A stretch of 64,000 nucleotides of DNA. Source: Psychrobacter sp. I-STPA10. GTDB lineage: Bacteria; Pseudomonadota; Gammaproteobacteria; Pseudomonadales; Moraxellaceae. The stretch is from positions 62,001 through 126,000 of the forward strand of contig NZ_VFYU01000012.1 of assembly GCF_021012795.1 (NCBI RefSeq). The letters run 5' to 3'. Both the position numbers and the translations under genes were made by a program. The notes under the pieces are model-generated. The model was not told the DNA's origin and made no database searches. It saw only the letters and a program-made list of their open reading frames with translations. Shown piece after piece: positions 36,495-45,613 of this stretch (its first letter is position 1; each line of letters opens with the position of its first letter).

Positions 36495-39400
36495 TTAGCG
36501 ATTTGGTACAGTTAACTTTTGACCAATCTGTAATTGTGCATTACTTGCCAAATCATTCATTGCAGCCAACTCACTTGCACTAATACCATAACGACCTGCC
36601 AATCCAATCAAACTATCACCAGATTTTACCCGATACGTGGTGGTTAATTGTGGCACTTTAATACGTTGCCCTCGTTGTAGCATGGTATTTGAACTTATCC
36701 CATTGGCACTTGCCAAATCAGAGGTACTGACACCATAACGTTTTGCCAACCCAATTAATGTATCACCTGATTTAACAGTATAAGTCTCAGCATTTTTAAA
36801 CTCTGCACTTGAACTGCTGCTCGAGCTGGCAGTAGATTGAGTATTACCACTGCTAGCAGGGACTTTTAATTTTTGTCCTATGCGCAATTGCTCATTTGTC
36901 TGCAAATCATTGGTTGTAGCCAAGTCCGATAAGCTCACATTATAACGACTGGCAAGTCCAATTAATGTATCACCTGATTTTACTGTATAGCTAGTAGTAT
37001 TGGTCAGACGAGTTCCTGTTGTACTGCTGCCAGCACTGGCTGTATTAGAAGCAGCCTGTGGCACACTCCCCTTCGCAGGGATGGTAATGCTACGACCTAA
37101 AATAAGCTGGGCATTGGTTGATAAGTCATTTGCGGCTGCCAAATCACTCACTGAAACGTCAAAACGCTTAGCAACACCAATTAAAGTATCCCCTGAAGAC
37201 ACTTTATAAGTAACTGACTTATTATGCAGATTTAAATCTACTTCTTGACGGCTGGCAGGTACTTTGATGATACTGCCTCGCTGTAGTCTGGCATTTGCAC
37301 CAAAACTATTTAAAGCAGCAATATCATCACGGCTAACCCCCAAATCATTGGCGATACCAATCAAAGTATCTCCTGCTTTGACTCTATAAGTTGAAGTAGG
37401 TCCAGAGTAATTTGTACTTGCAGAGCTAGAAGAGGACGAACTCGCTGCTTGTGAAGTTGCAGGTACGGTTAGCTTCTGACCAATATATAGTCCAGCATTG
37501 GTCGCTAAGTCATTCATGGCTGCCAATGTACTTAGTGAGACACCATACTTATTCGATAGCCCAATTAATGTCTCTCCTGATCTGACTGTATAAGTCGTTG
37601 TCTTACCAAAATAAGTAGACTCAGAAATATTATTAGTTTGGGTAGCTGTTGGTGCACTACTGGTCACTTTACCAGGGATTAGCCATAATCTTTGCCCAAT
37701 TATTAATTGCTCATTAGTCGCCATATTATTATAAGAGGCAAGTTGACTGGGTGATAAACCAAACTGATTTGCTGTACCAATCAAAGTATCACCCGAACGT
37801 ACAATATAGCTGTCTGGGCGACTATTGCTTGCTGTTGCTTGAGTATTGCTTGGTGTACTTGTATTATTGACACTGCTCAATGGCGCAATGGGGCGCGCAT
37901 TATAAAGATATAGAGTTGAACCTGCTAATAAAGTAGCATTTGGATCAATTTGGTTCCACTCAGCAATATCTCGCCAGCTCACTCCAGCACGAGACGCAAT
38001 GTTTGATAACGTATCGCCACGCTGTACTCGATAAACGCTACGCTTCCCTTGCGGCTTCGGTTTTGTGGGCACATTATTATTAAATACAATTTTTTTCTCT
38101 TGGTTTTTTGCTTCTAGGACTGACTGCTGTGTCTGTACGGCTGACAGCTTGATATTACCATCAACCGAACTGACAACTTCATTGACCTGAGGATCTTGTT
38201 GACGAATTTGTGATGCAATAAATTCTTTTTCTTCTTGCGTCAATGGCGGCTCTTGAATGATGGTTCTATTGGGTGTCACTTCTGCTGAAGTCGTTGGTAA
38301 GTTATTACTTTTTGCCAACTCTGCATTGATATTACGTACTTCATTTTGTGACATTGTTGGTCGTTGGCTTGAAGTGACTACTGGTTCGATATAACTGGTC
38401 GTCTGGGAAGGCACACGTGCATTTTGTGCAAACTTAGCCAGCTCTTGTGGAGATTTAGATAACTCCTCATTAGAATTATAAGTCTGTGGTGAATAGACAC
38501 CCGCTACCATACCATTACTACCTAAGGCAGAAATTTGATTATCAACCGTAATATTGACACTATTAGGAATGATGACCCTTTTTGGTCCAGAAACATCAAC
38601 CTGCCCTGCGATTAAAGCTGGATTGAGCTTACTTAGCTCATCATAACTCACCCCTGCTAACTGAGCAACTTGTTGTAAACTAACACCATAATTAATCGGC
38701 ACACTTCTAAAGTGCTGACGATTGGCAATGGCTGGTAAATATATGCCATATTGATCAGGGTTATTCACGATTTGCGCCACAGCCAAAAAGCGAGGGACAT
38801 AGTTTCTGGTTTCAGTTGGTAAATCTAATGACCAAAAATCAGTTGGTAAGCCTTTAGCAGCGTTGGCATCAATGGCTTTTTGAATGCGCCCTGGACCTGC
38901 ATTGTAGGCTGCTAACGCCAACTCCCAGCTTCCAAACTGGTTATGTAAAGTAGTCAAAAAATCATAAGCGGCACGTGTAGATTCAATCACATCACGACGA
39001 CCATCATAAGAAATACTTTGATTTAATCCATAGATACGACCTGTACTAGGAATAAACTGCCATAAACCAGCAGCGGCTGCATTACTGGTGGCGGTGGGAT
39101 CATACGAGCTTTCAATGACTGGTAACAATGCCAACTCAGTTGGGATATTACGACGTTCAGCTTCACGTACTGTATGATATAGATAACGACTTGCCCGAGC
39201 AGAAAGACGATTGAGATAATCTTGGCGGCTGATAAACCAATTTTTTTGAGCTTCAATACGGGGGTTATAACCATATTGACTTTGATCCATACGGAAGCCT
39301 GCACGCAAACGCCGCCACAAATCACCATACTGTTGAATGGCAATCTTATCATCTTCCACCATGCTCATATCAGTTGCTTCAAGCAAATTTTCTAGCTCAT

Positions 39401-39713
39401 CCAAACTCTCATCATCAAGTAAAGCATTGCTATAGCCAGTTGTTGCCTCTGTTGGACTTGGCTGTTGAACTTGTACTGGTGGGGTGATCGTGGTCGACGT
39501 TTGGCTGGGTGTTGTTGTAGTAGCTGGTGGCTTAGTTGTACTAGATTTGGTTGTGCTAGGTTTGGCTGTAGTAGGCTTTGTTATAGGAACATGGCTTATA
39601 TTGTTTGGATTCTTAACAGGTGCTGTATTGCTACAGGCGCTGACTAACAAAGAAGTCACAGCAATTGTTAAGGGCAATTTGATAAACGAGTAAGAAGACA
39701 TTTTGTGAGACAT
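36495..39713 (-). CDS. mltD: MltD-like membrane-bound lytic transglycosylase with eight LysM repeats
   Basis: 1072 aa from the ATG at 39713; a TTG four codons upstream is possible but badly spaced. The signal ends in lipobox LLVSAC, so it is a lipoprotein. A Thr/Ser/Pro-rich linker (about 35-90) leads to the SLT domain, with catalytic Glu in LLPVIESSYDPTATSNAAAAGLWQF and LALAAYNAGPGRI. After one degenerate LysM (ISYG-type region near 345-390) come eight clear LysM modules of the form YxVKSGDTLIGLA...N.L...L.IGQKLxVP. They are separated by Ser/Thr/Ala-rich linkers. E. coli MltD (452 aa) has far fewer. LysM modules bind GlcNAc in peptidoglycan, so this enzyme should hold the wall strongly. The high mutual similarity of repeats 5-8 suggests recent duplication. 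Confidence 0.92.
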   Translation of the reverse strand: MSHKMSSYSFIKLPLTIAVTSLLVSACSNTAPVKNPNNISHVPITKPTTAKPSTTKSSTTKPPATTTTPSQTSTTITPPVQVQQPSPTEATTGYSNALLDDESLDELENLLEATDMSMVEDDKIAIQQYGDLWRRLRAGFRMDQSQYGYNPRIEAQKNWFISRQDYLNRLSARASRYLYHTVREAERRNIPTELALLPVIESSYDPTATSNAAAAGLWQFIPSTGRIYGLNQSISYDGRRDVIESTRAAYDFLTTLHNQFGSWELALAAYNAGPGRIQKAIDANAAKGLPTDFWSLDLPTETRNYVPRFLAVAQIVNNPDQYGIYLPAIANRQHFRSVPINYGVSLQQVAQLAGVSYDELSKLNPALIAGQVDVSGPKRVIIPNSVNITVDNQISALGSNGMVAGVYSPQTYNSNEELSKSPQELAKFAQNARVPSQTTSYIEPVVTSSQRPTMSQNEVRNINAELAKSNNLPTTSAEVTPNRTIIQEPPLTQEEKEFIASQIRQQDPQVNEVVSSVDGNIKLSAVQTQQSVLEAKNQEKKIVFNNNVPTKPKPQGKRSVYRVQRGDTLSNIASRAGVSWRDIAEWNQIDPNATLLAGSTLYLYNARPIAPLSSVNNTSTPSNTQATASNSRPDSYIVRSGDTLIGTANQFGLSPSQLASYNNMATNEQLIIGQRLWLIPGKVTSSAPTATQTNNISESTYFGKTTTYTVRSGETLIGLSNKYGVSLSTLAAMNDLATNAGLYIGQKLTVPATSQAASSSSSSSASTNYSGPTSTYRVKAGDTLIGIANDLGVSRDDIAALNSFGANARLQRGSIIKVPASRQEVDLNLHNKSVTYKVSSGDTLIGVAKRFDVSVSDLAAANDLSTNAQLILGRSITIPAKGSVPQAASNTASAGSSTTGTRLTNTTSYTVKSGDTLIGLASRYNVSLSDLATTNDLQTNEQLRIGQKLKVPASSGNTQSTASSSSSSSAEFKNAETYTVKSGDTLIGLAKRYGVSTSDLASANGISSNTMLQRGQRIKVPQLTTTYRVKSGDSLIGLAGRYGISASELAAMNDLASNAQLQIGQKLTVPNR

Positions 39714-39757
39714 AATATCGCTCAATTCCTAAATGATAATTTTTAATTAAAAGACTA

Positions 39758-40033
39758 GGGTTCTGTTGAACTTTCACCCTGTTAGACTAATATCTACAAG
39801 GGATATGACTACTTTTTACTTTCATGTAAAAATTGGCTAAATTTGCCTGATGAAGCGTTAATGAACTGGTTAATATCCCGCTGTTATTAACAAAAGCTAC
39901 CTGTATTCACAACCCACAAAGGTGGCTTTTTGCCTAAAATAGACGTACTACTGTGTTAAATTGTGGGTTATGAATACAGGTTCTAAAATCAGTATCTCAA
40001 TTTTTCCTATGAAGATGAATATTCAACAGACCC
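39758..40033 (-). repeat. MITE-like inverted-repeat element, copy 2, carrying a nested palindrome
   Basis: A 276-bp element with TA on both sides, ending GGGTTCTGTTGAAC and GTTGAATATTC-type inner sequence before CAACAGACCC. It lies 44 bp upstream of the mltD start codon, opposite in orientation to copies 1 and 3. Its interior is nearly identical to copy 4 (for example GATGAAGCGTTAATGAACTG). It is longer because of a nested 83-bp element (39899-39981). It may contain or displace the mltD promoter. Confidence 0.85.
39899..39981. repeat. Nested 83-bp palindromic element inside MITE copy 2
   Basis: ACCTGTATTCACAACCCAC at the left pairs with GTGGGTTATGAATACAGGT at the right (19 bp, one mismatch), around a second hairpin (AAAGGTGGC). 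A half copy beginning AACCTGTATTCATAATCC lies at the equivalent site in MITE copy 3 (about 41271). Copies 1 and 4 lack it. Confidence 0.75.
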
Positions 40034-40335
40034 TATAAGATTATATAATTAAGATAGTTGTTGCTGTTTCAAAAATAAACATGGTTCAAAATAAAGTATG
40101 TCACAGATAAGTTACCATCAAGGTAGCAGTGAATCAATAGTCAAATAGGCGTAACTTAACTTTTTATTCGTTTATCTATTTATCTTAATCTAGCAGCTTC
40201 CTTGTCATGTTATAAGTCGCTTAATTTTAACAGCCATATTTTATAAACAACAATCAAAACATCACAGCTTTTAGTATTAAGATAAAGAGGCTAATTTTCT
40301 AGAGGGAAGAACAATGAAATTATTTTTAGTCTATC

Positions 40336-40827
40336 TTATTCAACAGTCACTTTAGCCACGGCTCTAAATAACTTCGCTTTACCATCTTCATTCACCAGTT
40401 TAACTGTTGCAGAGGTTTTTACAGTTTTTGGCTGTCCATCTTTTACCCAACTCTCCACTGTATAAACATCAGCTATTGCTAGATTGCCACTAATAACAAT
40501 ATTACTAACACTAATATCATAACGATAATTCGTAGTTTGATCCCAACTGCTTTGTAACAACTGCAAATACTTGGCTTTATCCAAAACTGTTTCTATCTTA
40601 TTGCGATTCAAGCGAATGATGACATCACCATCTGAGACTAAACTGCCTACCTTAGCAATATTTTTGCTATTTGCGGCTTGTTTCATGGCTGCTGCATAAC
40701 TTTGTACACTTGCTTCATCAATACCAGCAGCATGTGATGCGGTAGAAACAAAGAATACTAAAGGCGCAGCCAACACCGCACCTGTAATAACTTTTCGTAA
40801 TAATTGAGCGGATAAAAACTTCTTCAT
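40336..40827 (-). CDS. Secreted NTF2/SnoaL-like small protein
   Basis: A 163-aa protein with a Sec signal peptide (KKFL...HAAG, cleavage likely after SHA near residue 33). The mature part of about 130 residues has helices first (AAMKQAANSKNIAKVGSLVSDG) and then alternating beta strands (DVIIRLN, YRYDISVSNIVISGNLAIADVYTVESWV, TSATVKLVNEDGKAKLFRAVAKVTVE). This is the layout of the NTF2-like/SnoaL fold. A specific function cannot be assigned. It lies alone between MITE copies 2 and 3, which face in opposite directions. AAGGAAG is present 8 nt before the ATG. Confidence 0.7.
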   Translation of the reverse strand: MKKFLSAQLLRKVITGAVLAAPLVFFVSTASHAAGIDEASVQSYAAAMKQAANSKNIAKVGSLVSDGDVIIRLNRNKIETVLDKAKYLQLLQSSWDQTTNYRYDISVSNIVISGNLAIADVYTVESWVKDGQPKTVKTSATVKLVNEDGKAKLFRAVAKVTVE

Positions 40828-41218
40828 ACCATGCTTCCTTCCATGACCATACTTTTATTGACTAGCTAGCTAAAGATATTGATACAAATATTTTGTAAAA
40901 TACTGCTATTTTGCTGCCAAACAAAAATGCTTCAACCAAGCCAGTTTAGTTATACTGTACAATAACATAATAACTTTGATAGTTGATGTGATATACCCAT
41001 AATAAAAGACGAATACAATACAAAACTCAGCCTTTTGTAATCTTTAGTAACATCTTACTGATGGTTTGTCTAAAAATTCAAACACAGTAATATATGGAGC
41101 ATGGAAACATTATGGGCTACATAGACTTGATATTAGAAGTGCAATTAACCAATTAATTCCTAACTAAGCACAATATCAATAATATTCAGCATCTAATTTT
41201 TGTGGCTTAGGAATCTTA
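40828..41218. other. Intergenic region upstream of the NTF2-like gene; nothing recognised
   Basis: 391 bp with no open frame of coding character. It should contain the promoter of the minus-strand secreted-protein gene. It ends at the left border of MITE copy 3. Confidence 0.45.
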
Positions 41219-41415
41219 GGGCCTGTTGAACATTCATCTTCATAGGAAACATTGAGATAATGATTTTAGAACCTGTATTCATAATCCAAAATTAGAGTAT
41301 TTTTAGACTAAAATGGCGTAATACAAGGCAAATTTAGCCAATTTTTACATGAAAGTAAAAAGTAGCCATATCCCTTGTAGATATTAGTCTAACAGGGTGA
41401 AAGTTCAACAGGCCC
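41219..41415 (+). repeat. MITE-like inverted-repeat element, copy 3
   Basis: A 197-bp element with ends GGGCCTGTTGAAC and GTTCAACAGGCCC, perfectly inverted over the outer 13 bp, and TA on both sides (41217-41218, 41416-41417). It has the same orientation as copy 1. A truncated form of the nested palindrome seen in copy 2 starts near 41271. Its right border abuts the 3' end of the CNNM/CBS gene and provides part of that gene's stop codon. Confidence 0.88.
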
Positions 41416-42647
41416 TAGTTAGAAGGCCTAGAGTGATCCTCTTGTTTCTCATTGTCTTGTAAGGACATACCCAAACGCACAGCACGCCGATTCATCATTT
41501 GTCGAGCCAAAACCTGCATATCCTCTACTCGATCAATCTCATCAACAATCTCTAAACCTAATAAAGTCTCTAACACATCTTCTAAAGTTGCCAATCCTTT
41601 TACTTCTCCATACTCACCCACAACAATGGTAATATGAATACGTTTTTTGAGCATAAATTCAAGTAAGTCAAAAAGCTTCATTTTTGAGAATACAAAATTT
41701 ATTTCTCGTTGATAACTCGATAATGGTTGATTCATTTCCTGATTGGCTTTCGCCAACAACAAATCAGATTTTAATACAAACCCAGTAATATCATTCAAAT
41801 CTTCATCATAAATCGGCAACCTAGAAAAAGAGAGCTTGGGACGATTTGCCATCAATTCACCCACCGTCGTTTGCTGCTCAAAGGCTAATATGACCGATCT
41901 TGGTGTCATGATATCCTCAACCTTGATTGCTCCAAATGCAAGTAAGTTGCGAATAATACGAGACTCTAAAGGATCAATATCTCCTGACTCTTCACCCACA
42001 CTTGCTAAGGCAGCAAATTCATTGCGACTAAAAGCATGTAGCTCTTTGCCACGCGTCAGCAGCTTGGTGATTTTTTCTGAAATCCAAATCAGTGGAAACA
42101 GTATAAAAATGATACCTTTTACAAAATAGGCAACAGGACCTGCTAATTGTCGCCAATAGGCTGTACCCAAGGTTTTAGGGATAATTTCTGTACCAATTAA
42201 AATGACCATGGTCATCACAGCTGAGAACACTCCAAACCATGTACTTCCAAACACAATGGTCGCTTGCGCCCCCGATCCTAATGAGCCAATAGTATGTGCC
42301 ACTGTATTTAGGGTCAAAATAGCGGCTATAGATTGATCAATATTATTAATTTTGACATTTTGTAAAAGTTCGGCTTTTTTGGGCTCAGCTTCTTGAATAG
42401 AGGCAATAAAAGAAGGGGTCATCGATAAAATCGTGGCTTCAGATACGGAACATATAAATGAGACCACCACTGATAAAGATATAAACAATATCAATAAGAT
42501 GACATGCACACCATAAGCAGATGTTTGTACGTCTGCGGCACTGGCATCAACTGCTAGGCAGAAACTTGGCAAAAAAGCGGCACTGATGGCGAATAAGCAA
42601 CGCATTAAAAAAGAGGGATCTAATCGTCGCAATCTGCTAAAAATCAA
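41415..42647 (-). CDS. CNNM/CBS-domain membrane protein (CorC/HlyC-like), 3' end at a MITE border
   Basis: A 410-aa protein. A hydrophobic leader comes first, then a CNNM (DUF21) transmembrane domain at about 45-190 with SFICSVSEATILSMTPSFI and GTEIIPKTLG. A CBS pair follows at about 240-380 (VEDIMTPRSVILAF, FSRLPIYDEDLNDITGFVLKSDLL, ITIVVGEYGEVKGLATLEDVLETLLG, EIVDEID). The CorC_HlyC C-terminal domain is absent, as in shorter members. Such proteins are linked to Mg2+ or other divalent-cation transport. The start is a TTG at 42647 with AAGG 8 nt before it; an internal ATG (42605) is possible. The TAG stop overlaps the terminal C and flanking TA of MITE copy 3, so the original last residues may have been lost. 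Confidence 0.85.
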   Translation of the reverse strand: MIFSRLRRLDPSFLMRCLFAISAAFLPSFCLAVDASAADVQTSAYGVHVILLILFISLSVVVSFICSVSEATILSMTPSFIASIQEAEPKKAELLQNVKINNIDQSIAAILTLNTVAHTIGSLGSGAQATIVFGSTWFGVFSAVMTMVILIGTEIIPKTLGTAYWRQLAGPVAYFVKGIIFILFPLIWISEKITKLLTRGKELHAFSRNEFAALASVGEESGDIDPLESRIIRNLLAFGAIKVEDIMTPRSVILAFEQQTTVGELMANRPKLSFSRLPIYDEDLNDITGFVLKSDLLLAKANQEMNQPLSSYQREINFVFSKMKLFDLLEFMLKKRIHITIVVGEYGEVKGLATLEDVLETLLGLEIVDEIDRVEDMQVLARQMMNRRAVRLGMSLQDNEKQEDHSRPSN

Positions 42648-43178
42648 AATATGAACCTTAGTAATGACAGTGTTAAATGTATTTATTTATAATATATGTT
42701 CAAGGAGAACACTCCCTGATTTAACTATAGTTAATTAGCTAAGTTAGGGGCTGTTGAACTTTCACCCCGTCAGGCTAATATTTATAAGGGATACAGCTAT
42801 TTTTTACTTTCATGTAAAAATTGGCTAAATTTGCCTGATGAAGCGTTAATGAACTGGTTAATATCCCGATATTACCTGCGTTCATTGCCTTGACTAAGTC
42901 ACTGTTTATTAAAATCAGTATCTCAATTTTTCCTATGAAGATGAATGTTCAACAGACCCTAATCATTTTGTGACAAAGTTATTTTTCACAATTAACTATC
43001 AAGCTAATAATAAGCGTATGATATACCAAAGTCAGCTAGCAATAAACAACTGACCTTAATTAACTCATCTGTTGTGCCCCATAAGCATTTTTTTAGCGAC
43101 TTAAATCAAGTAGCGGTTATCATTGTGGTGTTTTTTTGGTACTATGCCTGTTATTTTTTATAAATGTAAGGATATTTT
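42648..43178. other. Divergent promoter region between the CNNM/CBS gene and yajC, containing MITE copy 4
   Basis: 531 bp without a gene. MITE copy 4 takes up 42747-42959. The 219 bp to the yajC start must hold the sec promoter. tgt and queA, which often precede yajC, are not here. Confidence 0.55.
42747..42959 (-). repeat. MITE-like inverted-repeat element, copy 4
   Basis: A 213-bp element beginning GGGGCTGTTGAAC and ending GTTCAACAGACCC, with TA on both sides (42745-42746 and 42960-42961). It has the orientation of copy 2 and nearly identical interior sequence except at the nested site, which is empty. The empty-site sequence resembles copy 1 (GTCAAGGCAAT in the opposite orientation). Confidence 0.88.
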
Positions 43179-43511
43179 ATGGGAATTTTCATTCAAGCAG
43201 CACATGCTGCTCCAGAAGCAGCAAGTACCACCTCTATGATTGGGCAGTTTTTATTACCCATTGCCTTTTTTGCTATTTTTTACTTTTTGGTCATTCGACC
43301 ACAGCAAAAACGTGCCAAAGAACACCGTAATATGGTTGATTCACTCAGCGTTGGTAGTGAAGTGATTTTTGCTGGTGGACTCATGGGACGCATCAAAAGT
43401 CTAGAAGGTGATTATGCAGTTATCAGCTTAAATGATAAAAATGATGTAATGGTTCAACGTGCTTCTGTTATTTCTGTATTACCCAAAGGTACAATGGATA
43501 GCTTGAGCTAA
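43179..43511 (+). CDS. yajC: Sec translocon accessory protein YajC
   Basis: 110 aa. One TM helix (about 22-40, FLLPIAFFAIFYFLVIRPQQKRAKEH) is followed by a small basic cytoplasmic domain with SLSVGSEVIFAGGLMGRIKSLEGDYAVISL. This is the standard YajC pattern. It associates with SecDF. AAGGA precedes the ATG at 43179. secD follows after 216 bp, a larger gap than usual, so a second promoter for secD is possible. Confidence 0.95.
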   Translation: MGIFIQAAHAAPEAASTTSMIGQFLLPIAFFAIFYFLVIRPQQKRAKEHRNMVDSLSVGSEVIFAGGLMGRIKSLEGDYAVISLNDKNDVMVQRASVISVLPKGTMDSLS

Positions 43512-43727
43512 TATATAACATAAATTATTACAACAAACTATAGGGGCATCTATACATCAACCAATGGCTCTCAAATCGCAGCATATTCCTGATGTCATAA
43601 AATTGCCCCCTTTCATACCATTTGCTATTTACCAAAGATTTATTGATTATATAGTCTACACAACCATTATTTATAACTAATTATAACCAATAAGTCAAAA
43701 TTAAGTCATCCTTTAGAAGAAGTGATT

Positions 43728-45605
43728 ATGCACTATCCTGCTTGGAAATATATCTTAATCCTCATCGTGTTATTCATATCTGGATTATATGCCCTCCCCA
43801 ATCTGTATCCTGACGAACCAGCAGTACAAATTACCAGTGCCTCAGCTGGTACACAGTTAACTGCAAGTGTGCTTGAGCAATCAGAACAGCTACTAAAAGA
43901 GTCAGGTATTAACTACCATGATGGTAGCTTTGAAGGCAACAGTGCCCTACTACGCTTAGACAGCGCAGAAGCTCAGCTGCAAGCTCAAGAGGTGTTGCGC
44001 CAAAAGCTTGGAGATAATTATGTGGTCGCGCTAAATTTAGCGCAAACAACGCCTGAATGGCTGCGTGCCATTGGTGCCAAACCAACCAAACTTGGTTTGG
44101 ATTTACGTGGTGGGGTGCGCTTTGTACTTGAAGTTGATATGGACAAAGCATTGGAACAACGCTTAAAAAGTACCAGTCGTGATGTTCGTCGTATACTGCG
44201 TAGTGAACAAGTACCTGTCAAAGGTATGCAATTAACCACTGATGGCATGATATTGCACTTTAATGATAATGAACTGCGTGATAAAGCCCAGCGTATCATT
44301 AAAGCCAACCAAGGTACTCAGTTTGATGTACAAGCAGGTATTGATGATCAAGGCCCTGAATTAACCTTGCAATATAATGAAGCCACCATCAATGAAATCA
44401 CTCAATATGCAGTGGGGCAAAACTTAACCACTTTGCGTAACCGTATTAGTGAGCTTGGCGTTGCTGAGGCTCTGGTACAATCACAAGGGGCAAACCGTAT
44501 CGTGGTTGAGCTACCTGGCGTACAAGATACGGCTGAAGCCAAACGTGTACTTGGGCGTACTGCCAACCTTGAGTTTCGCTTAGTTGCTGATGAAAACAGC
44601 AATTATAATGGTGGTATTCCACCTGCTGGTACAGAAGCTTTTCCTTTTGGTACTCTAGATGGCCCATCGACCTTATTACAGCGTCAAGCCATTGTGACGG
44701 GTGAAAAAGTACAAAATGCTCAAACTGGGCTTGATGAAAATGGTCGTCCAGAAGTGAGTATCACCCTTGATACGGCTGGTGGTAAACTGATGCAAAATGC
44801 CACCAAAACTGCTGTGGGCAAACAGATGGCAGTATTGTTTATTGAAAACAAACAAAAAGTTACCTATAGCAAAGATCCTGCTACTGGCGAGACCATTGAA
44901 ACTCGCACCCCTTACGCAGATATTAAGATTATTAACCAAGCCAATATTCAGGCTGTACTTGGCTCATCATTTCGTATTACTGGGCTTGATAGTAATGCTG
45001 AAGCCGCTGAGCTTGCTCTACTACTACGCTCAGGCGCACTAGCAGCACCCATGTACTTTGTGGAAGAGCGCACCATTGGTCCATCTTTGGGTAAAGAGAA
45101 TATTGAAAAAGGCTTATTCTCTACCCAAGTTGGCTACCTATTAGTGTTTATTTTTATGATTATCTTTTATCGAGTCTTTGGTCTTATTGCCAATATTGCC
45201 TTAGCATTTAACCTAATCATCATTGTGGCAATGCTGTCTATCTTAGGCTCAGCACTGACGCTACCTGGTATTGCTGGTATCGTATTAACCATTGGTATGG
45301 CTGTTGATGCCAACGTGCTTATTTTTGAGCGCATACGTGAAGAGCTACAGGAGGGGGCAAGACCAAAATCTGCCATTGTTGCTGGCTTTGATCGTGCCTT
45401 TAGTAGTATCTTTGATGGTAATATCACCACCCTTTTGGTTGCGATTATCTTATTTTCAATCGGTTCAGGCCCAATTAAAGGTTTTGCCATTACCCTAGCG
45501 ATTGGTATTTTAAGCTCGCTATTCACCGCCATTATTGTTACTCGTGCTTTGGTACATTTAACTTATGGCAAACGTAAAAATGTTAAAAAACTGAGTATTG
45601 GTTAG
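43728..45605 (+). CDS. secD: Protein translocase subunit SecD
   Basis: 625 aa from the ATG at 43728 (MHYPAWKYILILIVLF); a GTG two codons earlier is possible. SecD with SecF uses the proton gradient to pull exported proteins to the periplasmic side. TM1 is at the start, followed by the large periplasmic P1 region with GLDLRGGVRFVLEVD and TLRNRISELGVAEALVQSQGANRIVVELPGVQD. The C-terminal RND-type TM bundle has GMAVDANVLIFERIREEL and FDGNITTLLVAIILF. Length is normal for gammaproteobacteria (about 615 aa). secF starts 8 bp after the stop. Confidence 0.96.
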   Translation: MHYPAWKYILILIVLFISGLYALPNLYPDEPAVQITSASAGTQLTASVLEQSEQLLKESGINYHDGSFEGNSALLRLDSAEAQLQAQEVLRQKLGDNYVVALNLAQTTPEWLRAIGAKPTKLGLDLRGGVRFVLEVDMDKALEQRLKSTSRDVRRILRSEQVPVKGMQLTTDGMILHFNDNELRDKAQRIIKANQGTQFDVQAGIDDQGPELTLQYNEATINEITQYAVGQNLTTLRNRISELGVAEALVQSQGANRIVVELPGVQDTAEAKRVLGRTANLEFRLVADENSNYNGGIPPAGTEAFPFGTLDGPSTLLQRQAIVTGEKVQNAQTGLDENGRPEVSITLDTAGGKLMQNATKTAVGKQMAVLFIENKQKVTYSKDPATGETIETRTPYADIKIINQANIQAVLGSSFRITGLDSNAEAAELALLLRSGALAAPMYFVEERTIGPSLGKENIEKGLFSTQVGYLLVFIFMIIFYRVFGLIANIALAFNLIIIVAMLSILGSALTLPGIAGIVLTIGMAVDANVLIFERIREELQEGARPKSAIVAGFDRAFSSIFDGNITTLLVAIILFSIGSGPIKGFAITLAIGILSSLFTAIIVTRALVHLTYGKRKNVKKLSIG

Positions 45606-45613
45606 GAGGCGAC

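Noticed and set aside
36520-38050. The repeated DNA in mltD as a CRISPR or satellite array
   Set aside because: The repeat is in frame and corresponds to LysM protein modules with diverged spacers, inside a long coding sequence.
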